Assembly (NCBI GenBank): GCA_020027635.1
Contig: JAHKKL010000123.1
Coordinates: 1-5,671 of the forward strand
Reading direction: 5' to 3'
Length of the DNA: 5,671 bases
Source: Gammaproteobacteria bacterium
GTDB lineage: Bacteria; Pseudomonadota; Gammaproteobacteria; UBA9214
Each line of letters starts with the position of its first letter. Within the stretch, counting starts at the first letter, position 1. The translations under genes and the position numbers were made by a program. The notes under the pieces were generated by a model that was given only the letters and a program-made list of their open reading frames with translations, searched no databases and was not told the origin of the DNA. This document shows positions 3,916-5,671 of this stretch, in pieces.

Positions 3916-5671
3916 TCAGGCCGAGACGATGCGTGACGCCCGCTTGCGCTCCTGTTCCAGGAGCTGTTTTTTGCGCAGTCGGATATGATGCGGCGTCACT
4001 TCCACCAGCTCATCATCGTCGATGAATTCCAGCGCCTGCTCCAGGCTCATGCGTATGGGCGGAGTCAGCAGGATGTTCTCATCCGAACCCGCCGCCCGGA
4101 TATTGGTCAGCTGTTTCGCCTTTAACGGATTGACCACCAGATCATTGCCGCGGGAATGAATGCCGACAATGCCTCCCTCGTAGACCTCGTCGCCATGACC
4201 GATGAAGAGCCGTCCCCTCTCCTGCAGATTGAACAGGGCGTAACCCAGCGCCTTGCCGGTGCCGTTGGAAACCAGTACACCGTTAATGCGCTGCCCGTAT
4301 TCACCCGGCTTTATTAGCCCGTAGTGGGAGAATACGCTGTAGATCAGGCCTGTGCCCTGCGTGCCCGTGAGGAACTCGGTGCGAAAGCCGATCAACCCGC
4401 GGGAGGGCATGACGTAGTCCAGCCGCACCCGACCCTTGCCATCCGGCATCATATCCGTGAGTTCACCGCCGCGTTCGCCCAGCTTCTCCATGACGGTACC
4501 CTGGTGCGTCTCCTCGACATCCACGGTGACCTGTTCATAGGGTTCCTGCTTCACGCCGTCGATTTCGCGGATAATGACCTCGGGCCGGGATACGCCGAGC
4601 TCATAGCCTTCGCGGCGCATGTTCTCGATGAGAATGGCCAAATGCAGTTCACCCCGCCCGGACACCTGGAATTTGTCCGGGTCCCCGGTATTTTCCACGC
4701 GCAAGGCCACGTTGTGTATCAGTTCACGGTTGAGTCGTTCCTGGATATTCCGCGAGGTGACGTACTTGCCGTCACGCCCTACGAAGGGTGAATTATTCAC
4801 CTGGAAGGTCATGCTGACGGTTGGTTCATCGACGGTCAGTGGCGGCAAGGCCTCCACGCAGGATGGATCGCACAGGGTGTCCGATATCTTGAGTCCGTCG
4901 ATACCGGTGAAGGCGACGATGTCACCAGCCTGCGCCTCCGGAACCACCACCCGTTCCAGGCCCAGAAAACCGAGGATCTGCAGCATGCGTGCATTGCGCC
5001 GTCTGCCGCTCTGATCCACGACAGTAACCGGCATATTGGTCCTTGCGAGGCCGCGGGTGATGCGACCGATACCGATCACTCCGACATAACTGCTGTAATC
5101 CAGGGAAGACACCTGCAACTGGAACGGGCCTTCCGGGTCTACTTGCGGCGGCTCGACATGCCGCACAATGGCGTCGAACAGCGGTGTCATGTCGTGGCTC
5201 TGCGTGTCCGCCTCGGTGCCGGCATAGCCCTGCAGGGCTGAGGCATAGATCACGGGAAAATCGAGCTGCTCATCGGTAGCTCCGAGCCGGTCGAAAAGCT
5301 CGAAGGTCTGGTCGAGCACCCAGTGCGGGCGCGCGCCCGGCCGGTCTATCTTGTTGATGACCACGATCGGCTTCAGTCCAAGCGCGAAGGCCTTGCGGGT
5401 GACGAAGCGCGTCTGCGGCATGGGACCGTCCACGGCATCCACCAGCAACAGCACCGAATCCACCATCGACAGCACGCGCTCCACCTCGCCGCCGAAGTCG
5501 GCGTGGCCGGGGGTGTCAACGATATTGATGCGGTAGTCACCCCAGCGGATGGCGGTGTTCTTCGCCAGAATGGTGATACCGCGCTCGCGTTCCAGATCGT
5601 TGGAATCCATCACCCGGTCAGTAACCACGGCTCGTGCATCCAGCGTTCCTGACTGGCGCAGCAACTGGTCA
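3916..5671 (-). CDS. typA: Ribosome-associated GTPase TypA/BipA, N-terminus beyond right edge
   Basis: The visible 584 codons begin DQLLRQSGTLDAR, which matches TypA from about residue 23, so roughly 22 residues with the P-loop (AHVDHGKT) are outside. The leucine codon TTG at 5664 is internal and not a start. Visible GTPase motifs are ERERGITILAKNT (switch I), DTPGHADFGGEVERV (G3), NKIDRPGARP (G4) and YASALQGYAG (G5). An EF-Tu-like second domain, an EF-G-like domain (near VSGRGELHLAILIENMRREG) and the TypA-specific C-terminal domain (MPSRGLIGFRTEFLTGTQGTG, SNGTGKALGYALFNLQERG) follow in order. TypA is an EF-G-like GTPase that binds 70S ribosomes and supports large-subunit assembly, mainly under cold or other stress. 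The estimated full length of about 606 matches E. coli (607). The frame is intact to TGA at 3918-3916. It is convergent with the pilin-like gene. Confidence 0.97.
   Translation of the reverse strand, partial: DQLLRQSGTLDARAVVTDRVMDSNDLERERGITILAKNTAIRWGDYRINIVDTPGHADFGGEVERVLSMVDSVLLLVDAVDGPMPQTRFVTRKAFALGLKPIVVINKIDRPGARPHWVLDQTFELFDRLGATDEQLDFPVIYASALQGYAGTEADTQSHDMTPLFDAIVRHVEPPQVDPEGPFQLQVSSLDYSSYVGVIGIGRITRGLARTNMPVTVVDQSGRRRNARMLQILGFLGLERVVVPEAQAGDIVAFTGIDGLKISDTLCDPSCVEALPPLTVDEPTVSMTFQVNNSPFVGRDGKYVTSRNIQERLNRELIHNVALRVENTGDPDKFQVSGRGELHLAILIENMRREGYELGVSRPEVIIREIDGVKQEPYEQVTVDVEETHQGTVMEKLGERGGELTDMMPDGKGRVRLDYVMPSRGLIGFRTEFLTGTQGTGLIYSVFSHYGLIKPGEYGQRINGVLVSNGTGKALGYALFNLQERGRLFIGHGDEVYEGGIVGIHSRGNDLVVNPLKAKQLTNIRAAGSDENILLTPPIRMSLEQALEFIDDDELVEVTPHHIRLRKKQLLEQERKRASRIVSA

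Noticed and set aside
3733..3936. 67-residue frame after a strong AGGAGGT
   Set aside because: The frame consists of two dispersed palindromes and the antisense end of typA. Such frames are often annotated by mistake within these repeats; the Shine-Dalgarno-like string seems accidental.

Overview
The window looks like chromosomal DNA from a gammaproteobacterium. The basis is the close match of NadC and TypA to gammaproteobacterial forms, a GspH/FimT-type pseudopilin, an FNR-like site, and GC-rich dispersed palindromes of a kind common in that class. The genus cannot be named from the sequence alone. Three of the five genes are housekeeping or widely conserved. No phage, plasmid, CRISPR or intact insertion sequence is visible.

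Layout: (1) 1-605, minus strand: 5' part of a gene for a membrane-anchored PilZ-domain protein; it runs off the left edge. (2) 606-1676: about 1.07 kb with no gene I can defend. It is not featureless: it has an FNR-like palindrome at 833-846, a set of hairpins, a nested inverted repeat at 1337-1416, and a strong plus-strand intrinsic terminator at 1434-1459 with no gene before it. A small structured RNA or the remains of a dispersed element is the best guess. (3) 1677-2867, plus strand: a cytosolic FKBP-type peptidyl-prolyl isomerase and nadC, joined as TGAATG with no gap, so probably one transcript with coupled translation. (4) 3012-3584, plus strand: a type IV pilin-like minor pseudopilin of the GspH/FimT family. 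(5) 3585-3915: a convergent intergenic region packed with inverted repeats. (6) 3916-5671, minus strand: typA/bipA, nearly complete, lacking about 22 N-terminal residues including the P-loop, which lie beyond the right edge.

The genes do not form one pathway. NadC makes nicotinate mononucleotide for NAD synthesis, the FKBP is a folding helper, TypA is a ribosome-associated GTPase, and the PilZ and pilin proteins belong to envelope and surface functions (c-di-GMP sensing and type IV pili or type II secretion). I see no clear new multi-gene system. The parts most worth checking are the orphan terminator with its nested inverted repeat, the FNR-like site facing no gene, the altered arginine motif of the PilZ protein, and the altered loop in the FKBP.
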